Shown here: positions 37,401 through 59,500 of the stretch, in pieces
Layout: every line of letters begins with the position of its first letter
How positions within the stretch are numbered: the stretch's first letter is position 1
NCBI RefSeq assembly: GCF_052324685.1
Contig: NC_135225.1
Span: 8,418,915-8,482,914, forward strand
Direction of reading: 5' to 3'
Source of the DNA: Brachyhypopomus gauderio
Taxonomy: Eukaryota > Chordata > Actinopteri > Gymnotiformes > Hypopomidae
DNA length: 64,000 bases
The notes under the pieces: generated by a model
Database searches by the model: none
The model's input: the letters and a program-made list of their open reading frames with translations, nothing else
Told to the model about the DNA's origin: nothing
Position numbers and translations under genes: made by a program

Positions 37401-38050
37401 TTTACTAATCAATTGCAGGCTGACATGGTGCCCTTTCGGTAAACCATGTGAAGTGAGAGAAGAGAAAGAATATCAAAACCACGGGTGGGGTGGAGGGCGT
37501 TAACTAGCAAATTTAACAAAAAAATATGCATGTTTTCAACAAACAACCGGGAGGAAATATACACAATGTTATAACCCTTAAAATATAAATAGGAAATTCA
37601 TTGGGATTTTCTAAACTTTTATGCTCAATACTATTACCACTGACTGGTAGTCAGCTGTAGTACATCAGTACTCCATCAGAGTACAAATTGTATGTAGAAC
37701 AAAAGTCTGATGTATGAAATTGGAAGCCAAAGCTTCAGATATGTAACGTAATATTTGTTATATTAGCTGAGTACTGTAGCTGATAAATGTTTAGATGTAG
37801 GCTAGGTGGTGGAATACTCCTTATTACCTACTCCGCAGCCTTTCATATCGGTTACGTGCGTTTCCGACCACAGCTGCTCTAGAGCAGCAGTCTTCCGCCT
37901 CAAAGACTTTTACGCTGAAAATCTCAACAGGAAGTTCGCAGCCTGTGAAGTCCGACAGGACAAGCGAATCCCTCTGAGGGATTTTCCGTTTATTTAATAT
38001 CCCCTTCGATTGCACTGAGAAAAAATATATATATCAGAAATAACACGGCG
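34403..38050. other. Gene-free stretch upstream of rab4a
   Basis: No supported gene was seen. The last few hundred bases before 38057 (from about 37800) have more CpG than the desert behind them and probably include the rab4a promoter and 5' UTR. Confidence 0.4.
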
Positions 38051-38056
38051 TCTGCC

Positions 38057-42989
<4,933 letters not shown>

Positions 42990-43018
42990 CACCGGTACCA
43001 CTAGAGTTGATCACCCAG

Positions 43019-44902
43019 GTAAGAGGAGACTTTGCTTTTGACCAAAGGCAGAAGTTCAGATTGTAACCAGTGCATCTTACAGGAGTGACAACGGTTTGGT
43101 GGAATTTCCGTGCCTGTTTTGAGACTGGTGTGATGCATTACAGCGCCATTTGTTTTTCACACCTGTTTGAACTGAATAAGGTTAAAAAAGGAAAATCTTT
43201 GCACAAGGAACTGTGGCATTTTGATCCCAGACGTGTTACACAAATGCTGCCTGTTACCTTCCCACTTAAATAACAGATGCTGGGGGGAGGGCCTGCTGCT
43301 TTTGTACACAGCAGTCAAAACACTCAGCCTGCTAAAAATAGCAAAGCTGAGTAAGCAGATTATTGTAACCTGTCTTTAGGGTTTCAAGATACTTGTTTTA
43401 ATGAATGGAGATTTTAGACATTTGCTTGTAGATATATCAGTATAATTTGTTATTTTGTGTAAATTGTGGTGTAAGAATTTTTTGTCCAGGTTTCACACTG
43501 AAACCTGTTTACAGTAATAAGAGACATGGTATAACTTAAAAGGACACAATGTAAAGTAATTTAACTGATTCTTCCTATACTTCACATACTTGAAGCATAT
43601 TAAGTATATAAAGTATTATAAAGTAATACCACACATTATATTATATACAATGATTTATTGTACTAGTAATCAAATAAAATTTTGAATAAAATGAATAGGA
43701 GATGTTACAAATTAAAGTCGTTAATAACATTTCCTAGTTTAACTGCTAATTTTGCGTAACATCTCCTTCCTTCCCCATTTGTCTGTAAAAGGATGTTTGT
43801 AGCAACTCAACAGCATCTGTACTGTATTTGGCATGGCCCAGGAAGGAGGAGCCCTGTTTAAAATGGCGTGCTATTTTGGTCATTAACACCCCATGAGCCT
43901 TGCTTAAGTTAGCTTCTGCATGCCCGAGTGGCGATGATGCAGCAGGCTGAACTACGCTAAGCATATTCTCCTCCCCCAGCTCCCGCAAACACGTGCACAC
44001 ACACGGACACACGCCTACAGATTCTCCCCCATTTTTCCAACCAGTGAAGGAATGAGAGCACAAACTGTCAGTCCCATCCTAAGAACCTATCAGTGGAATA
44101 GCGTGTGTGCACCCACGTAGCCGTTCACACGCACCAAACAGTACAGAGCAGCGGTTATATTTAACTCCAGACTCTCTGTGTCCTTAGCATGGCAGGTTTC
44201 TGAGGTGCCTTATTTGGATACTTTGGAATGCTAACCAGAAATAGAGGTCCAAGGTGGATCCAAGGTATCTGTGGAAGGAGATGCCTAATTAACAGACAGC
44301 TGCTCATAGACAACTTAAGACTCAGTGCACAGAGTTGGTCAGAGTCAGGTCAGGTCAGAGTTAGTAGTCATTGGAATTGTTATTGCATTCTTTTCAGAAT
44401 GAGGTTCTAAAATTGTTTTAAATGACAAGTTCTAAAGTAGTAGGAGAACAAGACTGACATTCCAAGTGACAGCAGGCAGCACTCTAAAAGGAGGAAACAT
44501 TTAACTTCTGGAACAGTCTACAGGTCAAGTTCTTGAGGGCACTCTGTAATCATTTCTGCATAACACGGGGATCTGATATTGAATGTTGGATCTCTGTTTA
44601 GTGAACTAAGACAGATCCAGGAAGCTTGTGGTTGTGATCCTGACACACTGTAACACTACACCATTCTTACCACAACACGTCTTGAAACAAATCAGCATTG
44701 CTACTAGAGCTGAGTGTTACATGTGTAGCTCATTAAGAACTAATTGTTTAAGATGGGCAGTAGCATTGTCTGCACAGGGTGTAGAATGTATGTGTGGTGG
44801 GGTAGTTCAATGTTGTGAATGGTAATGTTGACTGTTGTTAATCGCTTTAATTATTCTACTAGTTCTTCAGTCACTGTAGTTTGTTTCTGTTTTTGGCATC
44901 AG
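43019..44902 (+). other. Putative intron in the rab4a 3' UTR
   Basis: A consensus donor (CCCAG|GTAAGAGG) lies 29 nt after the rab4a stop. A good acceptor (TTTTTGGCATCAG|G) lies at 44901-44902. Nothing in between reads as coding. The exon after it, from 44903, could run to the AATAAA at 46126-46131. Confidence 0.45.
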
Positions 44903-46150
44903 GCAGGTTTTTTTGAAGACTGGGAAGACAGTGAGGAATGGGATGAATGACCCAAGACGGTGGAAACTCTTCCCTCACGTTCCTTTTACTTCAAATCAGA
45001 CATGTCAGAGATTCTTGGATGCATCAGCGCTCCAGAACAGTCCAGAAAATATTAACTGGCGCATAGGGCTGAAGCAATGACTCTGGCTGTGTTCAAAACC
45101 TTGAGGATGATGGATATAGGCCCTTGTTGAAAGTTCTGCACTGAGCTATCCTACCACTTTCTGTCCTATTCTACCCCAATTAAAGTATGTAGATCTTGTG
45201 TAGACAAAAGCTTATAATACCACTTTGGAGCATGTTTTATGGACTGCATTACCAGAACAGAATGAATAGTTTTTATGAGCTTGGGAACACTGTTGGTCAG
45301 TGCTAACTTGAAGATCTTACCATGCGTATTGGTTTTACCATCACATGATAATTTTATTCTGCTTTTCCCTCTCTCCACTAATGGAAGTATGTTGTGGGTA
45401 TTCTTTTTTTGTCTAATATGGTGATATACTGGAATAGACCATGTTTTATAAAAGTGATTGCTGTCCTTTGCAAGAATGCACTGTTATCCTATTCTGATGT
45501 GTTTGTGCACAACATATATCAGAAAATTTATGTAAAAGCTGGAATGTCAAAATACAGTATATATGGACAACCACAGACCTATCTTCTCCTATACATATAT
45601 CGTAGTAAAGATTATTTTGAAAGTAGATTGAGAAGCCATAAAGTTACATACAGTATTATACAGCATATGTACATGCTGTTGTCCTGTTTGACAATGTTCA
45701 TTTGACTGATTCATGCAATGTTGTAAGAAAGTAGTGTGTCATTTTCAAATGTAATCAATCTGTATTTGCTTTGACTTAGTGTTTTTGGAAAATGTGTGTT
45801 CTACACCCTACATTCCACCAGTTATTGGATCCCTAATTTAACCACGTTCTAGACTTTGAGACATTTAGGGAGAGTACTTGAATTATTCATAGCATTCAAT
45901 CATGTCCTATTCTCAATTGATGTTTCTATTATAGACATGTAGCATTTAACCAGTTTCCAGTTTGAGCCTGACATCTTACCCTGCCGTTTCTACATCCTTT
46001 ATTAAAACTAATCTTTCATGAAATTATGTATTCTCCCCTACAACACAAACAATATAAGACAATACATTTGTTATCATTAAAAACATACATTTATTGGGAT
46101 TACAAATTATGCTTGTTTTGGGGGGAATAAACGTTTGATTGGAAAAGAGC
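44903..46150 (+). other. Possible terminal exon of rab4a (or of an unknown gene)
   Basis: The exon follows a strong acceptor and opens with a short acidic reading, GFFEDWEDSEEWDE, followed by a stop at 44948-44950. In rab4a it would be untranslated because the stop comes earlier. The acidic peptide may be chance, or the C-terminus of an unrecognised gene; no matching upstream exon was found. A candidate poly(A) signal AATAAA is at 46126-46131. Confidence 0.35.
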
Positions 46151-48484
46151 ATTAGTAACCAAAGGCAGGTTGCTTTATTGTATTGATAGAATTAGATAGA
46201 ATTTAAGATGTACTTTATCCAAGATCACTTCATGCAGTGTTGCTTAACTGTCAATGAAACATCCAGACATTGGAAATATTTCATCATTGTGTATTTTACC
46301 AGAGAAGACTAAATTGGTGAATACCATCATGAATTCATTCATCGGTCATTATTAAAAATGGGTCATGTTTGGTATAAGTGGACAGTTCTTTTCTCTGCCA
46401 GTAGACCACCTTTCTTTTTACAGTAAGTAATGCTTCATATTAAGAGATCCAAAATATCACATAAGAAAGCAAGTCTGTCTGCTGGGATTGGTATGTCATT
46501 ATTCTAAGGATAATTCTGCCTGTAGTTTTCAGGACAACATATCACAATGTACAATTGTTATGGTAAAAATAATAGGGGGATAATTAGAACATAGATTTAT
46601 ATATTAGTGCCATTGTATCTATTTAAAAAGGAAGTAACACAATATCAATGTAACGATCATTAACATCTGCTTAAATTTGCATTCAGTGGCTACACATTAA
46701 CCCACCTTAACTGATACATTCTTGATAAACCATAGAATTCTGGTATGAACTTTTTATAATTTGTACATATAAAATACTGTATGGAATAACATATACAACA
46801 TGGTAAACTGATTTGTTTTATTAATACATTACACACAATTTGAAGTCTAGAAACATATGACTTGATTCAAGTACACTGAGCAAAAACAGTAAGAGATATA
46901 AATTTTAACCTCAGTTATTAGTCATTTTCTTTAACAAACTATTGCCATTTAAAGATGGACTAAAATACCGTGGCATAATCTAGAAGCTCTCTTTACAACA
47001 GAGTCTAAGAAAAGGTCCCCACATTACTCTGCAGTCAGTGATGCAGAATCCTGTTAGTTCTATACAATTAATATTCTAATGCACATTCATCACAGGCAAA
47101 CGTCCAAACACTAATGTTCTATCTAAACACCCTTCAGAGCAGATTCCTTGGCTCTTTACAGTGACAGTAAATCACCTTTGTGCTTCAGTGGCTCAGGAGC
47201 AATATTATGGCTTCATTAGCAATACCATAAAAGGATCACCTACAGTGTCCAATTGTAAGTCAATGACTTCATATAAAGAAAATCCTAAAATTAGTTTTTT
47301 TTTTTAATGAATATTTTTGTCCCAACTGTAGTCACCATTTTTTATAGTTTGTTGCAGACACAGCTGCTCCCACTTCAATATAGTCCAACACAAAGTGTTC
47401 TTTGGTCACATTTGATGGAAGCATCTAATTCTTCGTGTGGGAATCCAGTCCTGCAAGCTTTGCTTGACATCTTCAGTAGGTTTCAATTGTTCATGATTTT
47501 ACACTGGTCACCACATTGATAAAAATGTGGTTTCTGTGTTTTCATTTCTGGCAGCCCATGCAGCACTGAAACAGCGTTCCAGTTTTAAGACAGGAATAAT
47601 CTGAAAAGGGTCAATATCCATTGAAGTTGAAACAATAAAAATGACAATTTACTGAAATAGTGCAACTTAGCAAGTCTGGAGCAGGAACACTGTCCTACAC
47701 TGTTATTGTAAGCGTCTCGTTACAAAAGTCTTTAAAAACCCTGATATGCAGTAGAGAAAACACTCTGTGCACTGCATGATTACCTCAGTGAAGCAAAAAA
47801 AGTTTTAATTGCTATTATTTAGTTTAGGAAACATGTCCCGGTGAAACCCTTTAAGTTGTATGCAAATTAGATCAAGAGCCAGAATGTTATGCAGCTCATG
47901 AAGGGCTTCACAATCAGCTGATGATATGGATCTGGTGTACAAAATAAACATTAAACTGCACTGTTGTAGCTGTATATGATTGGCTTAAACAGGAGTTGTG
48001 TAATATTTGTTGAAGTTTTTTTTTTTGTTTTTCATTTGTTGAATGCTACTGACTACTTTACATTAATCCACAGACGTCAGATGTCCCCTATGGAATGAAA
48101 CATGGAATGCATGTAAGTCCTGGCAAATACATCTTTAACATCTATAAGACAGACTAGTGCCCTTAAAACAGCAACTGAGTTCTATGTTCATGAAAGAATT
48201 TAACATTTCCTGAATAGATACTAAAATGACCTGTAAAAACACTGAAAATCCATTGTTTTCTAAAGTATATAAATTACGCCGATAATAACAGCTACAAACA
48301 GAAAAGTACACATTTTCTGGAATTATCAAACTGCATTCACTTGATGATTCACGATAGTAATACAGAAAGAGATGTGGTCAACACACATGAACACACAATG
48401 ACCACAAAAACTGGAGTGTGAGGTGTATGTCTTGTCACCATCATCTTGGTTGAATTCCTGCAATATAATTAGGTGTATCTGATG
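46151..48484. other. Gene-free stretch, probably containing the ccsap 3' UTR
   Basis: A/T-rich, no coding region. ccsap is transcribed towards it, so an unknown part is 3' UTR. Confidence 0.4.
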
Positions 48485-49873
48485 TTATCGAGACCTAGCT
48501 GAGAAGCACCGCATATACTCCGTCATCCATGGGTTGTAATCAGGGGTGATTTTGCTTCTGTTCATCTTCTCCAGGTCAGCAGATTTTGCCCTTCTCTTGT
48601 CAACTCTCTTCATCTGTTTCTCGACTTCTCTCCTGGTTTTAGCTCGTAGTGCGGATTCATGAATCTAGTCACAGAGAGAGAGAGATGTTTTTTAAACACA
48701 CATGATTCTGCATGCCTTTCGGATGTCTCCAGTCAGTCAGTCCAGTCAAACTATGTGCAGATTGAGAATTAACCTAAAGAAATTCTTCAAACTCTTCAAA
48801 TTACATCACTAAAGGTAAATATTACCAGTCAGTTTTCTAGATACAAATCAAGCCTAATACAGGATGTTCAGTACAGTTATTGTCTATTAGCAGTATATTT
48901 ATTTAAATGTGATTCATTTGAACTATGAATGTCAACCCATATACAAAGACATCACTAAAATATTAATCAAATGACCTTGTTGCAGTTTGTTTTAATCTTG
49001 TTTGTCAGTCATAGAACATTTAATTTTATAATAAGTTAGAAATTGACATCATACATTTGAGAAGATTCTCACCTCTTTGGTTGATGCAGCTGGACCTACA
49101 TTATGGGTTTTCCTGGAAGCCATCTCTACTGATCTCTCTCCTGCACCATACATAGCAAAAGGGTGTCTACTTTCTTTGTCAGTGTCTTTTGTGATCTTGT
49201 GCTTAGCTGTAGACCTGGATGTCTTGTGTGAATTGTGGGGTTTGCTCTTTGCTGTAGTCTGGGCACAGGTGTCTGTTTCTCGCTGGACAGCACTGGAGAA
49301 TTCCCCGCTTCTTCCTTCGTGCTTACCGTGATGTTCACCATCTCTTGTGTCTTGTTCTGTTGGAGAGATGGTCTATTTTGAATGTTTGCGTTCTAACTAA
49401 AGGTCAATACACCTTTTTCAATACACAACTTTTTAATCAATGTCATTACATAGTGTACTTATCGCCACACTTTAGCTGTAATTACATAGGAAATAGTTTT
49501 GAATTCATTTGAACTCTAAATGCAGCCTACCTACAGGCGGGGAGGTGTCAGCCTGTGCAATATCTCTTTCATTTTGCGTTTCATTCGGTCCAGAGTCAAC
49601 TTGACCCGCCGTTTCCTTTGTTGATGTTGGTCCTGGTGGAGTTTCATCCACTAGCTGCAACGGTTCAACTTTATTTCTGCATAGAGGTGTTGATTTCCCA
49701 CTAGAATCGGTGTCGCTTCCACGTTCATCCCAAAACCAAGGGTTATGTGCCTGCTCCAACAAACGCCTTGACAACCTGTATTTCACTAAATCCTCGTAAC
49801 ATTTTGCATACGTCTCCCATTTTGGATCCTTGAACTTCTTCATATATTCAGATCTGACTCGTTTTGTCACCAT
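48485..49873 (-). CDS. ccsap: Centriole, cilia and spindle-associated protein
   Basis: CCSAP is a small basic protein on centrioles, cilia and mitotic spindles that binds microtubules (known). Three exons join in phase on the minus strand: 49531-49873, 49073-49356, 48485-48664, giving 268 aa (human 270). The N-terminal conserved block [20 protein letters not shown]...[19 protein letters not shown] occupies residues 6-50. The middle is low-complexity and polar. [20 protein letters not shown] and [10 protein letters not shown] form the second conserved block. The last exon has a basic helix ([20 protein letters not shown]) and the terminal motif [16 protein letters not shown]. Its position between rab4a and acta1 matches human 1q42. 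Confidence 0.95.
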
Positions 49874-53392
<3,519 letters not shown>

Positions 53393-53993
53393 TTATAGCA
53401 CACGCAGCGTTAACTAGAACAAAACAAGGTAAACAGCTGTACATCACACTTTTAAGTATTGTTTAAGTGTTGTTTTCTCTGACACTAATCCAAATGACCC
53501 AAAACAGTAATAATCACATTAACTTGTACATTGTATTCACTGAGTCAATTTTTTTTTACATTTTTTATGTTTAATAGACAACATTAAGCCTAAAAAAATC
53601 ACAATTTCACAATTCACCATATGATGGTTAAAGAGCCAACTGACAATACACATCTTGGGTATGAATGACAGCTATCAATATTGAATGAATAATATTTACA
53701 GTGAGTAAGTACTTAGCTTATCGTAAAGTAGCAATTTAACATTACAAAACAATAACATTTAAAAATTTGAAATAATACTTAAAGGTTGTATGTAAATCTA
53801 GGTATATATGCAACAACTTGCTTTTCTTTTTTATCGTGACATATGTTGAAGAGCCTGTCTTCTTTTGTTCATATAACGGTTACTGTAAACCACGTCAACA
53901 GTTAATTAATTTACACATAAATAAAGTAAACGTTGTTTCTAACTAGTCTCTTTATCTGCCGTACTATGTTGTGGCTATTTCAACCTCCCTTAC

Positions 53994-54306
53994 CTTTGGT
54001 GGTACCTTTCTTAGATGAAGCTCAGTGCAGAATGCAACCACTGCTGGTTCCAGCTACGGAGTGACTCCGATCGTCGGGAAATTTATATACCATCGCCTTT
54101 ATTCCCTCCCCATGTACATAATTGAAGATGCCCATGTGTTCAATTGGATTTTTCCCCCAACCTTCACCCATATTAGGTTCTTGGACGGTAAGCCAACGGG
54201 ACATCAGAAAGAAGTCTCCTGCCTCCCTCGGTTCGAAGTGTGCATGATTGTCCTAATAAGGCATGATAGTCATGCTACGAACCCACGGCACCAGAACCGT
54301 ATATGG
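53994..54306 (-). promoter_or_regulatory. acta1 non-coding exon 1 and core promoter with TATA and CArG boxes
   Basis: On the minus strand a donor CACCAAAG|GTAAGG at 53994 ends a short exon 1. A TATA box (GTATATAAAT, 54081-54090) lies about 30 bp before the inferred start near 54055. Upstream are two perfect serum-response CArG boxes, CCATATTAGG at 54168-54177 and CCTAATAAGG at 54252-54261 (given as plus strand), and one imperfect box, CCGTATATGG, at 54297-54306. They are spaced 84 and 45 bp apart. Clustered CArG boxes bound by SRF are the known hallmark of sarcomeric actin promoters. CANNTG E-boxes also occur (CATGTG near 54309). Confidence 0.8.
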
Positions 54307-54309
54307 GGT

Positions 54310-56582
54310 GCATGTGGTTTTGTTACTACTCTTCGCACATGGTGCGTCGTACGTTACTACGCTGGTATGACCGGTCTGCCAGGCAATTAGGTTGTATTTC
54401 TACATTAGAAACGTTTCCACTGTAGAGACGACAGATCATTCAGGATTATTGTTGCCTGTTTCTTCGCCAAGAATTTTCAATAGGAACATATGTTATTATA
54501 AAGTCGAGGCTTTACGGTTAAGGCTTTACATATATTACCAAAATAATGGCTTATCCTCTGAGTCTGATTACCAGGACGTGTATTTATTTTGATTACGAAA
54601 TTCTTCTTGAGTTTCAAGTAGCATAGTTCGACACGTTAAAGAAGGTCCGGTTCAACTCCTAATCCTTTCCATGGGACATAACCCCGAGATGTACCCCAAT
54701 GCTTCATTTCGGTTGAGGCGTCTTTCTTGACAGCGCAGGTGAAGACAGGAGAGATAAGCCACATAGATAAGATTGTCAGCCTCTGGGGTAAGAGTTTTAA
54801 TGTGTGTTTTGTTGAGGTAAACAGTTAGCTCATATTTTATGTTTTCATAATAGACCAGATTCAGGTCGCTTGAGCAAAAAGGTCTTTGGAAGTTGGCCAA
54901 AATAACGTGTCACTTGAGAGTCTAAAGTATTTTATAGGATGCTTGAATGAAGTGTTTCAGTGTTTGGAATTAGTAAACATCTCATTTTCTTTATTAAAAC
55001 AATAATTAAGAATAAACTATAGGTCATATGTGAGGAAAGAAAGGGGCTGTGAATTTATCTACTTTCAGACAGAAATGCATAAGCTATAGACTAATCCGCA
55101 TGAACTCATCAGACTTCAGAACTGAAATGACAGTCCTTTGCAGAGTAACCCAAGCGGATGTCGTGGGATTGGAGTTTGTCTCCTAATCAGTGAGAAAATA
55201 ATTTTCACTGTACTTTTTTGCACAACATGGGCTACACATCACAAGACGTTTTAATATACTTACTAGTTACCGATTACGGTACTGTCGATATCATCCAGTA
55301 ACTTTAATCAAAATGTATCTATTGGTAACGTTAACATTGTAAAACATTTCCACGTTCATTGTTTCCGTTAAACCTAAACTACACTAGCAGCCCAGTGTAC
55401 TGGAGCTTGGGAAAACGCCACTTACACCAAGGGATCTGAGCAGCTCAGTGGCTAACCGGCGACGTCTCCATTTGGAAAGATAGCTCTGATTGGGCTTTAA
55501 GATTACCAGTCTAATTTCAAAATAACTGATTTTATACGAACAATGTTGCCATTTGCTTTAGAGATGTAAAGAGAAATTAAAATGTTGTGTAAAACTTTTC
55601 CCGAGGTCAGCAGTGCCCTCTTTTGGTAATGAACATTAAGTGCTCTGAATTGTACGAGAAACCTGTTGATTGGGGTACCTAAATGGTGCCCAATTCTTCA
55701 GTAAAATGTCAATAACAATGTGGGGATAAGAAAAACAAACATAGTAAATTTGTGTATATCAACAATATATTTTACGTAAAAAATATGATAAAGTAGCATG
55801 CCAAAACTTTAAAATGATTACATTACTTGACATGAATTTCATTTAATAATAAAGAAAAAGCAATATGTTTTAAAAATACTACTGTAACACTAAGTTAAGC
55901 CACAGTGAAAAATAATTACCCATTTAAAAAATACAAATAATTTCCTTTCATGGCTGTTAAGTGATTAATGCATATACTTGTTAAAACATTCATTACTTTG
56001 AAGTTGACCATATTCAAATACATCCTGATTTAGTGAAAAAAATACTAAAGAACAGATAAAGCCAATATAGTGTCATAGCAATACTGGACATAATGCATTT
56101 TTGTACACGTTGTGTACAAGTTGATGGGTTTTGTTTTCTGGAATGTCAAAGATGTATTTTGTGCGATCTTTACACATAAATTCAAGGAAGAGATATCTCT
56201 CACTAGTGAAGATGCTACACATCTCTTTGACTAACTGTGCATACTGTATTATTATGATTTTTAAATGTAACCATGCCAAATATAGTAACCTACTACTTTT
56301 CAGTAATTAAGATCACAATGGCACTCCAGTGTTTAGAAAAAACTTTCAACACATCAACATATTCCAGTTAAATGTAAAGTGGCAGTGTTTAAAAAACTAC
56401 ATTTTATCCTTTGTCATGTGTGTTTGTGTGTATATACATACACATATGCACACATGTGTTTATAGGCACTCAGATACAACAAAACCCAGTGTAATACCAA
56501 CTGCAGCACCAATGTCTATTTGTCCTGACAATAACCCAGTAAGCATTTCCATTATTCCACCAATGTTCTTTTAACCTTTATC
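54310..56582. other. Intergenic region acta1-abcb10
   Basis: No coding exon supported. It contains more acta1 upstream sequence and, below 56583, the abcb10 3' UTR. Human NUP133, which sits here on 1q42, was not found. Confidence 0.45.
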
Positions 56583-59500
56583 CTACTTTGCAAGAGCCTG
56601 TTTCTGCTCGTCCTGTAGGAAGGCCTGCTTTTCCACGAGTTTGCGGAAGAGCCCGTCTCGGTTTGCGAGGAGCTCGGCATGACGGCCACTCTCCATCACG
56701 CGCCGCTGGTCCAGTACGGCCACAGCATCGGCGTTCTGGATGGTGGAGAGACGGTGGGCGATAATGAGCACCGTGCGTCCCTCCATCAGCCGCTCTAAAG
56801 CCTCCTGCACCAGGAACTCATTCTCTGTATCCAGAGCACTGGGGGTCAGAGGCAGGGGAGAAACAGAGAAGGCTTGAACAAAAAATCATGGCTTCTGGCT
56901 ATTAGTACAAAAGAGATGCAGCATATTCCTCCTATGTCAAAATGCCAGCGGTTGGTAGATGGAAGACAACAAAACTGTGTGCTTCCTGGTGTTATTGAAC
57001 ACCATATGTCAAAGTTTGTCCACTTTTCCCCCAGTGAATATCTTATAGGCTACAGTCATTATTTATATAAATCTTTATCTTACCTTGTAGCTTCATCTAA
57101 TAAAAGTATTTTGGGATTCTGTGAGAGGCACGAGAAAAACATTTTAGTTTTGTAAAGGCGAGTAACGTAAAATGTATTATGGAACATGCTGAAGAAAAAG
57201 CAGAATAAATTACCTTCAGCAAGGCCCTTGCTATAGCAATTCTTTGTTTCTGTCCACCTGTTTTAGCAAGAAATCGATTAGTGATTCTGTGTGGGGTTGA
57301 AATTTGAGCCTATTTACAATAATGCTGTAGTGCTTATAAGAAAGGAAAATTTTCACTTAAGTGAGAGAGGCCAGATTGTTGAATAAAGTATGACACCAGC
57401 AACCACAAAATGGCCATTGTAAACTGGGGGTATAATAAAAGCATGTATCTTTAGTACCTGACAGTAGCACTCCTTTCTCCCCAACCACAGTGTCGAAACC
57501 ATTGGGAAAGCTCTGAATGAAGTCATGCGCATTAGCTATCCGAGCTGCTTGGTAGATCTCCTGTGCTGAAACCTGACTGGGGACTGTTGCTCCATAAGCA
57601 ATGTTCTCAGCAATGGAACAGGAGAAGAGTACCGGCTCCTACTCAGAAAATGAAGAAAAGAGGGGGAAAAAGACATTTGTAAATCTGAAGAGGATTCTGA
57701 AAATAAATGCTGAGCCTGAAAACTTAATACTCAAATCATCCTGACATTCTATAGTGGTAATGTGTATCTACAATGTATTTGCCCTGTGGTTGTGCTGTGC
57801 TCCGTTTACCTGGCTAACAGTTCCAATATGACTGCGCAGCCAATGAGGATTCAGATCTCGAATATCCCAGCCATCTACAGTTATCATACCTAAGTCGAAG
57901 TAGGAGATAAAAAAAACAAAAGTCTCCGTTTGCAATGTAACCTCCAACCCTGATTTGAACATTTCTAACCAGAGGTCTAACCAGAGAACATCCTCACCCG
58001 AGTCCGGGTTATAAAGGCGAAGCAGGAGAGATACCAGTGTTGATTTTCCTGAGCCACTTGGCCCAACTACTGCCATCACTGAGCCAGCAGGCACAGACAA
58101 GCTCAGGTCCTGGAAGATGAGTGCATCTTTTCTTGTTGGGTAAGCAAATGACACATTACGGAACTCGAGGGCCCCTTTCAGCTGCTCTGGTCTCAACACC
58201 AGCCCGTCTGAGAGATAAAAAGGGATTGATGGGCAGACAGACAACCTTAACGTAAAAAGAAAATGCTGGCAAAATATTTAATCATAGCTATGTTAATATT
58301 GATTGAAAAATCATCAGAGAAACAAACGATATATGGAATATTAACACCTACCATTGAGAGAAAATTCAGGCTTCCGGTCCGTCAGTTCCCAGAGGCGAGT
58401 ACCAGCACCAAATCCTTTCATCAGCTCCGAATAAAATGAGCTGAGGCCTTTCAATTAACAGCACACAAATGTCAAACTTGTAATTGTAGAATACAGTGGT
58501 CGAACGGTACTAGTATTGAAACACATGCAGTGATTAGTTTGTCCATAGTTTTGCTGTGCTAAATTCACTGAGCTACATTAAATTTGGACAATTTAAACTA
58601 AATATAAAACTAATACAGAATTGTTCATACTTACCAGCAATGCTGACCCCCACCCAGAAGGCATACATGAGGAAGGAGGAAAGCTCTCCCACAGTCATGT
58701 GATCACTGGCCATCAGGAGGCCACCCTTGTACAGGACGCTGAGGATTATGATATTTCCACTCAGGCCTGTCTACACACAGAAGCACAAATGAAAGTGAAA
58801 TTTATATATTTCTTGTTGCCTCACATATATAAAATCCTTCATTTAGCCTTCAGTAAGAGCAGAAAACTATGTGCATATTTTAGTTTTGTTAGATATCTTA
58901 CTCTCAAATTTAAACCTGTGGGGAACATTTCATGAGTGAAAAAAAGAAACTCACTGCTCCATAGAAACCAGCACGAAGCACAGCTTCCTTCTTAGCCAGG
59001 TAAAAGACATGCTCCACCCTCTCTGCATACTTCTGCAGTTCCATCAGCTCTTTGTCAAACGCCCGAACCGTCCTCAAGTTACTAATCTTCTCTTCTGCCA
59101 GCTATTAAATAAAAAGAAATGTGTAAAGAGATAAATAAATGAAAATAAATTAGTGGATGTGAATTTCATTAAAAGGGAAGAGTTCACCTATGTAATGAAG
59201 AATCAGCATCTTACTTAAAGCAGGTAAATGAAGATAACACAAACAGCTGGTTCTAACCTCTGTGGCATTTGCAAGGGAATCCTGAGTGCGCTCAGATATA
59301 GAGCGCAAGTACCTTCCGTAGATGACAGCCAGGCCAGCCATGGGAGGCACAATCATCAAGACAAAGGCTGCAAGACTGGGTGACACATAGAACTGAAGAG
59401 AAGGAAAGTGTAAGCAAAAAAAAGAAGAAAAAAAGAAAAATTACCTCTGCAATCAGAATAAAATACAAAGAACGAAAACATTTTGTGTCTATCCTCTTGT

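Noticed and set aside
43746-44063. 105-codon minus-strand frame
   Set aside because: No known domain, no splice partners, and it sits in the putative rab4a 3'-UTR intron.
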